Shown: in pieces, positions 7,563-15,835 of the stretch
Numbering within the stretch: position 1 is the first letter of the stretch
How the letters are laid out: each line of letters starts with the position of its first letter
Assembly (NCBI GenBank): GCA_023450615.1
Contig: JAEXGT010000036.1
Span: forward strand, 1-37,843
Reading direction: 5' to 3'
DNA from: Pseudomonadota bacterium
GTDB taxonomy: Bacteria; Pseudomonadota; Alphaproteobacteria; Rhizobiales; Beijerinckiaceae
Length of the DNA stretch: 37,843 nucleotides
Made by a program: the position numbers and the translations under genes
Notes under the pieces: generated by a model
Database searches by the model: none
What the model saw: the letters and a program-made list of their open reading frames with translations, nothing else
What the model was told of the DNA's origin: nothing

Positions 7563-8504
7563 TTAGCGAATGCCCTTGGCGGACAGGTCGATCACCTGTC
7601 CGGCCTTTTCCTTCGTGATCAGGTTCGGGCCGGACGGCACGTTGCCGCCGGGCATCAGGCCGTATTTCGCATTGAGCGCGAGGAACGCCACAGGCAGGTA
7701 GCCCTGCAGAAATTGCTGCTGGTCGATGGCAAAGACCGCCTCGCCTGCCGCCACCGATTTCAGGAACCCGGCGGACATGTCGAAGGTCGCGACGCGCACG
7801 GCGCCGGTCTTGCCCGCATCCTTCACCGCGGCGACGCTCGGCTCGCCCGCCGTGCCTGCGCCGAGCGCGAGGATCGTGTCGATGGAAGCGTCCGATGCCA
7901 GCGCCGCCTTCACCTTGGCGCGGATATCGGTGGGATCGTTCGAAACCGGCAAGACGGTCACCTTGCCGCCAAAGCCTTCCGCGAAGCCCTTGCAGCGCAG
8001 GTCGAGCGAAACGTTGCCGACCTCCTGATTGACGCAGATGCCGGTCTTGCCGCCCATCTCCTTCAGCTTCGCGCCCGCGATGCGCCCGGCCTCGACCTCG
8101 TCCTGGCCCACATGGAGCATGGCGCCAAGCTTCTTCGACACGTCGGAGCCGGAATTCATGGAGATCACCGGAATGCCGGCGGCGACCGCCTTCTGGATCG
8201 AGGCGGTGAGCGCGGAGGCATCGGGAATGGACACCACGAGGCCTGCGGGCTTCTGGTTCACCGCCGCGTCGATGAGTTGGCTCATGGCCACCATGTCGAA
8301 GGTTTCGGGCGCGCGGTAATCGACCTGGACATTCATGTCCTTGCCCGCCTCGGACACGCCGTTCTTCACCACGGACCAGAACGGATCGTTCGCCTGGCCA
8401 TGGGTGACGACGATGATGCGGCCGCCCTGCTGGGCCGCGACGGGCGCTGCCGTTGCGACAGCCAAGGCGGCGGCGGCAACGAGACCTGTAACAAGCGACT
8501 TCAT
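7563..8504 (-). CDS. Sugar/cyclitol ABC transporter substrate-binding protein
   Basis: This 313-residue periplasmic binding protein of the ribose/inositol type (Peripl_BP_4) begins with a clear signal peptide, MKSLVTGLVAAAALAVATAA, ending near APVAAQQ. The mature part starts GGRIIVVTHGQANDPFWSVV, the standard first strand and helix of the family. VVSIPDASALTASIQKAVAA and GIPVISMNSGSD form the second-strand region, and ILALGAGTAGEPSVAAVKDA lies in the second lobe. It would capture the sugar or cyclitol and deliver it to the permease. The start was chosen for its signal peptide and an upstream GGGAGGAAG ribosome site. The gene is divergent from the RpiR regulator, and the shared 262-base gap carries the paired palindromes described separately. 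Confidence 0.88.
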   Translation of the reverse strand: MKSLVTGLVAAAALAVATAAPVAAQQGGRIIVVTHGQANDPFWSVVKNGVSEAGKDMNVQVDYRAPETFDMVAMSQLIDAAVNQKPAGLVVSIPDASALTASIQKAVAAGIPVISMNSGSDVSKKLGAMLHVGQDEVEAGRIAGAKLKEMGGKTGICVNQEVGNVSLDLRCKGFAEGFGGKVTVLPVSNDPTDIRAKVKAALASDASIDTILALGAGTAGEPSVAAVKDAGKTGAVRVATFDMSAGFLKSVAAGEAVFAIDQQQFLQGYLPVAFLALNAKYGLMPGGNVPSGPNLITKEKAGQVIDLSAKGIR

Positions 8505-8670
8505 GATCTTCCTCCCAAATGGGTTTTCCGTGCCGGCAGCCGCGAGTTTCGCGTGCCGGGCACCTTGGCCCTTGAGCCCCCACTTGAGCGCAGGAAGAAG
8601 CAATTGGTCTTATCGGCCGAATCATCGGCCCCGTCGGCGCTTCCTCTGCCGGTCCGGTCATCCGCAGATC

Positions 8671-8716
8671 TGGAATGCCAGAACCTTTTTGTTTATAGAT
8701 TGGAATATTCATTCCA
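8671..8716. promoter_or_regulatory. Paired IolR-type operator sites, transporter/regulator promoter region
   Basis: A perfect 16-base palindrome TGGAATATTCATTCCA lies at 8701-8716 and fits GGAA-N6-TTCC. A second element at 8671-8686, TGGAATGCCAGAACCT, keeps the left half TGGAA exactly but has a poor right half. Their centres are 30 bases apart. GGAA-N6-TTCC is the motif reported for the RpiR-family inositol regulator IolR of Sinorhizobium meliloti. The palindrome abuts a TATAAA-like -10 element on the minus strand (8692-8697), as expected for a repressor of the binding-protein gene, and lies about 50 bases before the regulator's own start. Confidence 0.7.
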
Positions 8717-8766
8717 TTTTTTGCGGATCAGTGTCAAGGTCCGTCCTCAAGACTAAGGTAGAGGAC

Positions 8767-9627
8767 ATGGAGACCGAGAGAAGCATCGAAGTGGCAGAGC
8801 CTGCCGGAGAAGTTCCAGGCGATTACGAGGGCCTGCGGACGCTGCTGCTCAGCCGCCGCGAGACGATGCCGAAACGGCTCAAGCAGCTCGCCGCCTTCGC
8901 CCTGGAGCATCCCGAGGAAGTGGCCTTCGGTACCGTCGCCGGTATTGCCGAGCATGCGGGCGTGCAGCCCTCGACCCTGGTCCGTTTCGCCAAGAGCCTT
9001 GGCTATGACGGTTTCTCCCATTTGCAGCAGATCTTTCGCGACCGCCTGCGCGAACGCTTCCCCGATTATCGCGAGCGCCTGAAGGGCTTGCGCGGCCTCG
9101 AGGGCGACCATGTCCATGCGGTTTCCCTGCTGGACGGCTTTGCCAATGCGGCTGCGATTTCACTCGATAAGATGCGCGAATCCGTGCGGCCGGAAGAGCT
9201 CTCCCGCGCTATCGAGACATTGGCGAAGGCCGACACCATCTATCTTCTCGGCGCGCGCCGGGTGTTTCCCATCGCGGCCTATTGCGCCTATGCCTTCGGC
9301 AAGCTCGGAATCCGCGCGATCCTGATCGATCACGTGGCGCAGCTCGGTCCGGAACAATTGGCGACCGCCTCGCAGCGCGACGCGGTCCTTGCCATCAGCT
9401 TCACGCCCTATGCGCCGGTCACCGCTGACCTCGCGGCCTCCGCCGCGCGCAGCAATATCCCCGTCGTCGCCATCACGGATTCAGCCTTCAGCCCGCTCGT
9501 TTCCAGCGCCGATGTGTGGCTGGAAGTGGCCGAAGCGGATTTCGGCGCGTTCCGCTCGTTGTCCGCGTCTTTCGCGCTCGCCATGGCGCTGGCGGTGGGC
9601 ACGGCGGAAAAGCGGGCGGAAGGGTAA
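8767..9627 (+). CDS. iolR: RpiR-family transcriptional regulator, probable inositol regulator
   Basis: The protein has 286 residues with the two RpiR domains. The N-terminal helix-turn-helix includes VAGIAEHAGVQPSTLVRFAK and SLGYDGFSHLQQIF. The C-terminal SIS (sugar isomerase) domain runs from about residue 125 to 270, with YLLGARRVFPIAAYCAYAFG and AVLAISFTPYAPVTADLAA. SIS domains bind phosphosugars, so the expected effector is an inositol breakdown intermediate such as the IolC product. In rhizobia an RpiR-type IolR represses the iol genes. Here the gene lies between the transporter operon and idhA, and GGAA-N6-TTCC palindromes stand in both flanking promoter regions. The ATG at 8767 is preceded by AAGGTAGAGG. 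The symbol rests on family and context. Confidence 0.82.
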   Translation: METERSIEVAEPAGEVPGDYEGLRTLLLSRRETMPKRLKQLAAFALEHPEEVAFGTVAGIAEHAGVQPSTLVRFAKSLGYDGFSHLQQIFRDRLRERFPDYRERLKGLRGLEGDHVHAVSLLDGFANAAAISLDKMRESVRPEELSRAIETLAKADTIYLLGARRVFPIAAYCAYAFGKLGIRAILIDHVAQLGPEQLATASQRDAVLAISFTPYAPVTADLAASAARSNIPVVAITDSAFSPLVSSADVWLEVAEADFGAFRSLSASFALAMALAVGTAEKRAEG

Positions 9628-9636
9628 AGTTAAAAT

Positions 9637-9888
9637 ATGGAAAGTTCGCTACAATTTATGTCGTTCATTAGCGCTGCAGTTGGGGCAACGCTTGCAACTC
9701 TGTCTGTCAGGCCATCACCCGAGCAAATACTCGCTCGCATAAGGAAGAATGGCGGCATGGACATTTTTGGCAGTGATTTCGATGATCTCGTATACAGCCT
9801 GTCACTGCAATCCAAATATGCTGTTGGGGCGGCATTCTCAGCCGCCCTTGCAGCGATATTCCAATTTCTCGCGTATTTAAACAGCTAA
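9637..9888 (+). CDS. Small hypothetical protein with two predicted membrane segments
   Basis: This 83-residue reading frame starts nine bases after the regulator stop. It has a hydrophobic N-terminal stretch (about residues 5-24, with SFISAAVGATLATLSV) and a C-terminal one (about 60-82, YAVGAAFSAALAAIFQFLAYL). The polar middle part carries RPSPEQILARIRKNGGMDIF. I do not recognise it. By hand count it is about 48% G+C, much lower than its neighbours, and the ribosome site is weak. It may be a recent insertion or a poorly conserved gene. It might be co-transcribed with the regulator. I cannot exclude that it is not translated. Confidence 0.45.
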   Translation: MESSLQFMSFISAAVGATLATLSVRPSPEQILARIRKNGGMDIFGSDFDDLVYSLSLQSKYAVGAAFSAALAAIFQFLAYLNS

Positions 9889-9915
9889 GTCAGTCAGCTG
9901 CACGAGTTATAAGCC

Positions 9916-10905
9916 TTACAGCTTCACCGGTTTGCCGCTCTGCGCCGATTCCGTCGCCGCATCGGCCAGACGCTGCGCCATCAGGCCGTCGCGGCCCGTC
10001 GGATTGCACGGCTTGCCGTCGCGGATAGCGTTGAGGAACGTGGTGAGTTCGTCGCGATAGGCATCCGCATAGCGCTCCAGGAAGAAGTCCTGCACCGGGT
10101 CGGCGGTGACGCCCGACGCATTCGCCACTTCCACCGTTGTGCGATGGATGTTACCCGCGCGGATCATGCCCTTCGAGCCATGCACTTCGATGCGCTGGTC
10201 GTAGCCGTAAGTGGCGCGGCGCGAGCAGGAAATCTGCACGATCTTGCCCTTCGCGGTTTTCAGCAGCACAGCGGCAGTGTCCACGTCGCCCGCCTCGCCG
10301 ATGGCCGGATCGACCAGCGAAGAACCGACCGCATGCACCTCCACCGGCTCGTCGCCGAGCAGCAGGAAGCGCGCCATGTCGAGATCGTGGATCATCATAT
10401 CGCGGAACAGACCACCCGAGGTCTTGATGTAGCTCACCGGCGGCGGGCCGGGATCGCGGGAGAGGATTGTCACCAGCTCCACATCGCCCACCTCGCCATC
10501 GGCGAGACGCTTGCGCAGGCTGGCGAAATTCGGGTCGAAGCGGCGGTTGAAGCCGATCATCAGCGGCGTGCCCGCCTTCTTGACCACGCTGAGGCAGCTC
10601 ACGATGCGCTCGCTCGACAGGTCCACCGGCTTCTCACAGAACACGGCCTTGCCAGCCTTCGCGCCACGCTCGATCAAATCGGCATGAGTGGTCGTCGGCG
10701 TGCAGATGAGAATGGCATCCACGTCCGAGCGCTCGACGATTTCCTCCAGAGAGGACACCTCGGCTCCCGTAGCCGCCGCCAACTCCTGCGCGGAGGGGGC
10801 ATGCGGATCGGCGACCGCCACAAGGCGGGCGTCGGGATGATTGGCGGCGTTGCGCCCATGAATGCGGCCGATGCGGCCGGCGCCCAGAACGGCGATCCTG
10901 ATCAT
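9916..10905 (-). CDS. iolG: myo-Inositol 2-dehydrogenase
   Basis: It oxidises myo-inositol to 2-keto-myo-inositol (scyllo-inosose) with NAD+, the first step of cytosolic inositol breakdown. The 329-residue protein has the Rossmann start VLGAGRIGRIHGRNAANHP, the family motif CEKPVDLS (EKP at 91-93, Lys92 as catalytic lysine), and GGLFRDMMIHDLDMARFLL with the catalytic Asp169 and His173. The length is normal for IdhA/IolG. It is transcribed away from iolC, and the shared gap holds two operator palindromes. A GGGGGAAAC ribosome site precedes the ATG. The position next to iolCDEB supports the assignment over other Gfo/Idh/MocA activities. In rhizobia the same gene is called idhA. Confidence 0.9.
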   Translation of the reverse strand: MIRIAVLGAGRIGRIHGRNAANHPDARLVAVADPHAPSAQELAAATGAEVSSLEEIVERSDVDAILICTPTTTHADLIERGAKAGKAVFCEKPVDLSSERIVSCLSVVKKAGTPLMIGFNRRFDPNFASLRKRLADGEVGDVELVTILSRDPGPPPVSYIKTSGGLFRDMMIHDLDMARFLLLGDEPVEVHAVGSSLVDPAIGEAGDVDTAAVLLKTAKGKIVQISCSRRATYGYDQRIEVHGSKGMIRAGNIHRTTVEVANASGVTADPVQDFFLERYADAYRDELTTFLNAIRDGKPCNPTGRDGLMAQRLADAATESAQSGKPVKL

Positions 10906-10942
10906 GTTTCCCCCGGTGTTGTTTGCCGGCGACCGGCAAAAT

Positions 10943-10988
10943 TGGAATTGATATTCCAGGATAAGATGCTAATAGAATAAACGTTCTA
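10943..10988. promoter_or_regulatory. Paired IolR-type operator sites, iolG/iolC promoter region
   Basis: The palindrome TGGAATTGATATTCCA (10943-10958) fits GGAA-N6-TTCC. A second 16-base palindrome, TAGAATAAACGTTCTA (10973-10988), has the same arm length and spacer with one base changed in each arm (TAGAA/TTCTA for TGGAA/TTCCA). Their centres are exactly 30 bases apart, the same spacing as in the transporter promoter region at 8671-8716. They lie 38-83 bases upstream of iolG and 65-110 bases upstream of iolC, where they could block both promoters. Confidence 0.75.
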
Positions 10989-11053
10989 TAACTGCAAGGG
11001 CCAGAATGGAGCCCTGAGAGGTCCGATGAAAGACCGGCAGCGGGAGGAATAAC

Positions 11054-12967
11054 ATGAAGCCAGCCCTGGATGTGATCACCATTGGCCGCGCCTCGGTCGA
11101 TCTTTACGGCCAGCAGGTCGGTGGGCGACTGGAGGACATGGCCTCCTTCTCAAAGGCTGTCGGCGGATGCCCGGCCAACATCGCCATCGGCACGGCGCGG
11201 CTTGGGCTGAAATCCGGCCTCATCACCCGCGTCGGCGACGAGGCCATGGGGCGCTTCATCCGCGAGCAGATGGAGCGCGAGGGCGTCTCCACGACAGGTA
11301 TCGTCACCGACAAGCAGCGCCTGACCGCTCTCGTGATCCTGGGCGTGCGCGACGAGGATTCCTTCCCGCTGATTTTCTACCGCGACAACTGCGCGGACAT
11401 GGCGCTGACCGAGGGCGATATCGGCGAAAGCTTCGTGGCATCTGCTGCGGCCATCGTCGTCACCGGCACGCATTTTTCCCGCGAAAGCACCGCCGCCGCG
11501 CAGAAGAAGGCGATCCGGATCGCTAAGGCGAATGGCCGCAAAGTCGTGTTCGACGTGGATTACCGCCCGAACCTGTGGGGCCTTTTGGGACATGGCGCAG
11601 GCGAGTCGCGTTATGTCCGGTCCGATGCGGTGACCGAGCACCTGAAGCCCATTCTCGCCGATTGCGATCTCATTGTCGGCACGGAAGAAGAGCTGCATAT
11701 CGCAGGCGGTTCGGAGAACACGCTTCAAGCGATCCGCGCCATTCGCGCAATCTCGAAAGCCACCATCGTTTGCAAGCGCGGCCCCATGGGCTGCGTGGTG
11801 TTCCCCGGCGACATTCCGGCATCCCTTGACGATGGCGTGAAAGGCCCCGGTTTCCCGGTCGAGGTCTATAACGTGCTTGGCGCGGGCGATGCATTTCTCT
11901 CCGGCTTCCTGCGGGGCTGGCTGCGCGACGAGAAACTCGAAACCTGCTGCGCTTATGCCAATGCGAGCGGCGCATTCGCCGTGTCGCGGCTTCTCTGCTC
12001 GCCGGAAATTCCGACCTTCCCCGAGCTGCAGCATTTCCTGAAGCAAGGCAGCCGCCACAAGGCGCTGCGCTTTGACGAGGACATCAACCACATCCATTGG
12101 TCGACGACCCGCCGCCCCGCCTCCAGCACGCTCATGGCGCTTGCCATCGATCACCGCATGCAGCTTGAAGTGATGGCGAAGGAAGTCGGCGCTTCCATCG
12201 ACCGCATTCCCGACTTCAAAGTGCTCGCCGTGCAGGCGGCCGCCAAGGTCGCGAATGGTCGTGAAGGCTTCGGCATGCTGATCGACGGCACATATGGCCG
12301 CGAGGCATTGTTCCGCGCCGCCGATCATCCGTTCTGGATTGGCCGTCCCGTCGAGTTGCCGGGCTCGCGTCCGCTCGACTTCGAAGGCGGCGGCAGCATT
12401 GGTGCGAAGTTGGTGGAATGGCCGGTGGGCCACACCATCAAGTGCCTGTGCTTCTACCATCCCGATGATCCGCCGGAGCTGAAATCACAGCAGGAGCGCG
12501 AACTTCTGCGCATCCATGACGCCGCGCGCCGCATCGGCCGCGAGTTGCTGGTCGAAATCATCGCCGGCAAGCATGGCCCTCTGAAGACCGATACGGTCGC
12601 GGGCATCGTGCAGCATCTCTACGATCTCGGCATCAAGCCCGATTGGTGGAAGCTGGAGCCGCAGCAGGACAAGGCCGCTTGGAGCGCCATCGGCAAGGTG
12701 ATCACGAAGAACGATCCCTACTGCCGCGGCATCGTGCTGCTCGGCCTTGAAGCGCCGGAGGACGAACTGGAAATGGCCTTCGCTGCCGCCGCATCCGAGC
12801 CGCAGGTGAAGGGCTTCGCTGTGGGCCGCACGATCTTCAACGATGCCGCGCGCCGCTGGCTGAAGGGCGAGATATCGGACGAGGTAGCCATCGCCGACAT
12901 GGCCGGCCGCTTCCAGCGCCTCGTGGATTGCTGGCAGCGCGTGTCGGGCCAAGCGAAGGCTGCCTAA
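11054..12967 (+). CDS. iolC: Bifunctional 5-dehydro-2-deoxygluconokinase with fused DUF2090 aldolase-like domain
   Basis: This 637-residue two-domain protein starts with a PfkB-type kinase (residues 1 to about 330), with DVITIGRASVDLYGQQVGGR and the ribokinase signature NVLGAGDAFLSGFLRG (around 273-288, catalytic Asp in GAGD). It phosphorylates 5-dehydro-2-deoxy-D-gluconate at C6. The C-terminal half (from about 340) is a DUF2090 TIM-barrel domain. It starts with LMALAIDHRMQLEVMAKE, like class I aldolases, and ends with FAVGRTIFNDAARRWLKGE. The domain probably replaces the separate aldolase IolJ and makes dihydroxyacetone phosphate and malonate semialdehyde. This fusion is common in proteobacteria. 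A strong ribosome site (GGGAGGAATAAC) stands before the ATG. It is the first gene of iolCDEB. Confidence 0.93.
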   Translation: MKPALDVITIGRASVDLYGQQVGGRLEDMASFSKAVGGCPANIAIGTARLGLKSGLITRVGDEAMGRFIREQMEREGVSTTGIVTDKQRLTALVILGVRDEDSFPLIFYRDNCADMALTEGDIGESFVASAAAIVVTGTHFSRESTAAAQKKAIRIAKANGRKVVFDVDYRPNLWGLLGHGAGESRYVRSDAVTEHLKPILADCDLIVGTEEELHIAGGSENTLQAIRAIRAISKATIVCKRGPMGCVVFPGDIPASLDDGVKGPGFPVEVYNVLGAGDAFLSGFLRGWLRDEKLETCCAYANASGAFAVSRLLCSPEIPTFPELQHFLKQGSRHKALRFDEDINHIHWSTTRRPASSTLMALAIDHRMQLEVMAKEVGASIDRIPDFKVLAVQAAAKVANGREGFGMLIDGTYGREALFRAADHPFWIGRPVELPGSRPLDFEGGGSIGAKLVEWPVGHTIKCLCFYHPDDPPELKSQQERELLRIHDAARRIGRELLVEIIAGKHGPLKTDTVAGIVQHLYDLGIKPDWWKLEPQQDKAAWSAIGKVITKNDPYCRGIVLLGLEAPEDELEMAFAAAASEPQVKGFAVGRTIFNDAARRWLKGEISDEVAIADMAGRFQRLVDCWQRVSGQAKAA

Positions 12968-12972
12968 GACGA

Positions 12973-13006
12973 AGGGCGGAGCCGATCCTGGGCTTCGCCC
13001 TCTTTT
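12973..13006 (+). terminator. Terminator-like hairpin after iolC
   Basis: The arms AGGGCGGAGCC (12973-12983) and GGCTTCGCCCT (12991-13001) pair with one G-T wobble around the loop GATCCTG, followed by CTTTT. The structure may reduce read-through into iolD, or iolD may have its own promoter in the 101-base gap. Confidence 0.6.
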
Positions 13007-13068
13007 CATGACCAACGAAACCTGAGAACGCTGCTGACTTCGTTCGGCGCATTTTGAGAGAAACGCTC

Positions 13069-14916
13069 ATGAGCACGATCCGCCTCACCATGGCGCAAGC
13101 CGTCGCCCGGTTCCTCACCGCGCAGAAGACCGAGATCGACGGAAAAGTTCTGCCGCTGTTCGGCGGCGTATGGGCCATCTTCGGCCACGGCAACGTGGCC
13201 GGCATGGGCGAGGCGCTGCACGGGGTGCGCGACCAGCTCCCCACCTTCCGTGCCCATAACGAGCAGGGCATGGCCCATGCCGCTGTTGCTTTCGCGAAAG
13301 CCTCGCGCCGCCGCCGCATGATGGCCTGCACTACTTCCATCGGCCCCGGCGCGACGAACATGGTGACGGCCGCCGCCGTCGCGCATGTGAACCGCATTCC
13401 CGTGCTGCTTCTGCCCGGTGACGTGTTTGCCAACCGCAGGCCCGATCCGGTGCTGCAGCAAATCGAGAACTTTTCGGACGGCACGGTTTCGGCCAACGAC
13501 TGCTTCAAGCCGGTTTCCCGCTATTTCGATCGCATCTCGCGCCCCGAGCAGATCATTCCCGCGCTTCAGCGCGCCATGGCCGTGCTCACCGATCCCGCCG
13601 ATTGCGGACCGGTGACGCTGGCACTCTGCCAGGATACGCAGGCCGAAGCTTACGATTATCCCGAGAGCTTCTTCGCGGAGAAGGTTTGGACACCGCGCCG
13701 CGTTCGTCCAGATGAAGCGGAACTCGCGGAAGCCGCCACTCTTATCCGCAACGCGAAGAAGCCCTTCATCGTGGCAGGCGGCGGCGTGCTGTTTTCCGGC
13801 GCTGAGAAAGTGCTGGCGGATTTCGCGCAGAAGCACGGCCTCTTCGTCGGCGAAACGCAGGCCGGCAAGTCGAGCCTGCCCCATGACCATCAGGCCAATC
13901 TCGGCGCCGTTGGCGTAACCGGCACGGGTGCTGCCAATGCGCTGGCCGAGGATGCCGACGTCGTGATCGCGGTCGGCACGCGCCTTCAGGATTTCACCAC
14001 CGGCTCCTGGGCGCTGTTCAAGAACCCGAACCGCAAGATCGTCGGTCTCAACGTGCAGCCCTTCGACGCCACCAAACACAGTGCGCAGCCGCTCGTCTGC
14101 GATGCGCGCGTAGGCCTCGAAGAGCTGAGTCGCGCGCTCGGCAGCTGGAAAGCGCCTGACGCCTGGGCTTCGAAGGGGCGCGAGGAAAAATCCCGCTGGT
14201 TCGACTCGTCCGCCCGCTTCACCAATCCGACCAACGCAGAGCTTCCCTCCGACGCGCAGGTTATCGGCGCGGTGCAGCGCACCTCCTCGCCTACCGACGT
14301 CGTAGTCTGCGCTGCAGGCGGCCTGCCGGGCGAGTTGCACAAGCATTGGAAGGCGAGCGCCGCGCTGGGCTACCATATGGAATACGGCTATTCCTGCATG
14401 GGCTATGAGATCGCTGGCGGCCTCGGCGTGAAGATGGCGGACCCGTCTCGCGAGGTGATCGTGATGGTGGGTGACGGCTCCTACCTCATGATGAACTCGG
14501 AACTCGCCACCTCCGTCATGCTCGGCCAGAAGCTCACGGTGGTTCTGCTCGACAATCGCGGCTATGGCTGCATCAACCGCCTTCAGCGCGCCACCGGCGG
14601 CGAGAGCTTCAACAACCTGCTGCAGCACACCAACCACGTGACGCTGCCCGACATCGACTTCGCAGCACACGCCGCGAGCCTCGGCGCACAATCACTGAAG
14701 GTGAAGAGCATCGCGGAATTGGAAAATGCGCTGAAGAAGGCCCGCAACGCGGAACGCAGCACCGTCATCGTCATCGACACCGACCCGCTGATCTCCACGG
14801 ATGAAGGCGGCCATTGGTGGGATGTGGCCGTGCCTGAGGTCTCCGTGCGCGAGCAGGTGAAGGCAGCACGCAAAAATTACGAAAACGCCCTCGGCGCACA
14901 GCGCGTGGGCGATTGA
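13069..14916 (+). CDS. iolD: 3D-(3,5/4)-trihydroxycyclohexane-1,2-dione hydrolase
   Basis: IolD is a thiamine-diphosphate enzyme that hydrolyses and opens the inositol ring product to 5-deoxyglucuronate. The 615-residue protein has the N-terminal ThDP half with the essential glutamate in HNEQGMAHAA (Glu65) and a central domain with FIVAGGGVLFSGAEKVLADF. The C-terminal ThDP-pyrophosphate domain has the GDG(S) motif MVGDGSYLMMNSELATS (from about residue 466) ending near LLDNRGYGCIN. Length and order agree with the IolD family. I prefer the ATG at 13069 (MSTIRLTMAQ) over a TTG five codons upstream because GAGAG lies at a suitable distance. iolE follows after 22 bases. Confidence 0.95.
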   Translation: MSTIRLTMAQAVARFLTAQKTEIDGKVLPLFGGVWAIFGHGNVAGMGEALHGVRDQLPTFRAHNEQGMAHAAVAFAKASRRRRMMACTTSIGPGATNMVTAAAVAHVNRIPVLLLPGDVFANRRPDPVLQQIENFSDGTVSANDCFKPVSRYFDRISRPEQIIPALQRAMAVLTDPADCGPVTLALCQDTQAEAYDYPESFFAEKVWTPRRVRPDEAELAEAATLIRNAKKPFIVAGGGVLFSGAEKVLADFAQKHGLFVGETQAGKSSLPHDHQANLGAVGVTGTGAANALAEDADVVIAVGTRLQDFTTGSWALFKNPNRKIVGLNVQPFDATKHSAQPLVCDARVGLEELSRALGSWKAPDAWASKGREEKSRWFDSSARFTNPTNAELPSDAQVIGAVQRTSSPTDVVVCAAGGLPGELHKHWKASAALGYHMEYGYSCMGYEIAGGLGVKMADPSREVIVMVGDGSYLMMNSELATSVMLGQKLTVVLLDNRGYGCINRLQRATGGESFNNLLQHTNHVTLPDIDFAAHAASLGAQSLKVKSIAELENALKKARNAERSTVIVIDTDPLISTDEGGHWWDVAVPEVSVREQVKAARKNYENALGAQRVGD

Positions 14917-14938
14917 TTGAAACAGAAGGAATAAGACG

Positions 14939-15823
14939 ATGACGATCCGCATCGGGGCGAACCCTATCGGCTGGTCCAACGACGACATGCCGGAACTCGG
15001 CGGCGAGACGCCGCTGGAAGTGTGCCTGGCCGAGGCCAAGGAAGCCGGCTTCGAGGGCATGGAACTCGGCAACAAGTTCCCGCGTGAGCCGGAAGCGCTG
15101 AAAAAGGCTCTCGCGCCCTTCAACATGGCTTGCGTCTCCGGCTGGTATTCCGCCGAGCTTTTGAAGCGCGATGCAGATGCCGAGATGAAGGCACTGCGCC
15201 CGCATCTTGACCTTCTCAAAGCCATGGGCTCGAACGTGCTCGTGTTCGCCGAGACCTCGAATGCCATTCACGGCGACCGCTCGAAGCCGCTCTCGCAGCG
15301 CCCTGTGATGAAGGGCGGCGACTGGGCCGAGTTCGGCCGCCGCATCACGCAGGTGGCCGAGCGTACGCTGCAGGAAGGCGTGCGCGTGGTCTACCATCAC
15401 CACATGGGCACCATCGTCGAGTCCGAGGCCGATATCGATGCCTTCATGCGCTCCACGGGCGATGCCGTTCACCTTCTTCTCGATACCGGCCACGCCACCT
15501 GGGGCGGCGCCGATCCGGCAGCTCTCGCCCGCCGCTACCGCAGCCGCATCAGCCACGTTCACACGAAGGATGTGCGGAAAAGCGTGATGGAAAAATCGAA
15601 GGCGGAAGACTGGAGCTTCCTCGATTCCGTCATCGAGGGCGTTTATACGGTGCCGGGTGACGGCATGGTGGATTTCGTCTCCGTCTTCAAGGAACTGCCG
15701 GGCTATAGCGGCTGGGTGGTCATCGAGGCGGAGCAGGATCCCAAGAAGGCGCATCCCCTCACCTATGCCAAGATGGGCTACGCCAATCTCACTCGCTTCC
15801 TGAAGGAAGCCGGCCTGCGATAA
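14939..15823 (+). CDS. iolE: Inosose dehydratase
   Basis: It converts 2-keto-myo-inositol to 3D-trihydroxycyclohexane-1,2-dione, the step before IolD. The 294-residue protein is a TIM barrel of the xylose-isomerase-like (AP endonuclease family 2) fold. It starts IRIGANPIGWSNDDMPELGG, which is highly typical of IolE. The metal-binding residues sit in VYHHHMGTIVES, HLLLDTGHATWGG, ISHVHTKDVRK and VIEAEQDP. An AGAAGGAATAAG ribosome site precedes the ATG. The gene sits between iolD and iolB with short gaps, so it is part of the same operon. Confidence 0.95.
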   Translation: MTIRIGANPIGWSNDDMPELGGETPLEVCLAEAKEAGFEGMELGNKFPREPEALKKALAPFNMACVSGWYSAELLKRDADAEMKALRPHLDLLKAMGSNVLVFAETSNAIHGDRSKPLSQRPVMKGGDWAEFGRRITQVAERTLQEGVRVVYHHHMGTIVESEADIDAFMRSTGDAVHLLLDTGHATWGGADPAALARRYRSRISHVHTKDVRKSVMEKSKAEDWSFLDSVIEGVYTVPGDGMVDFVSVFKELPGYSGWVVIEAEQDPKKAHPLTYAKMGYANLTRFLKEAGLR

Positions 15824-15835
15824 GGAGTGCGCACG

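Noticed and set aside
13006..14691. Long minus-strand frame opposite iolD
   Set aside because: It is a shadow frame. The plus strand shows the complete ThDP enzyme.
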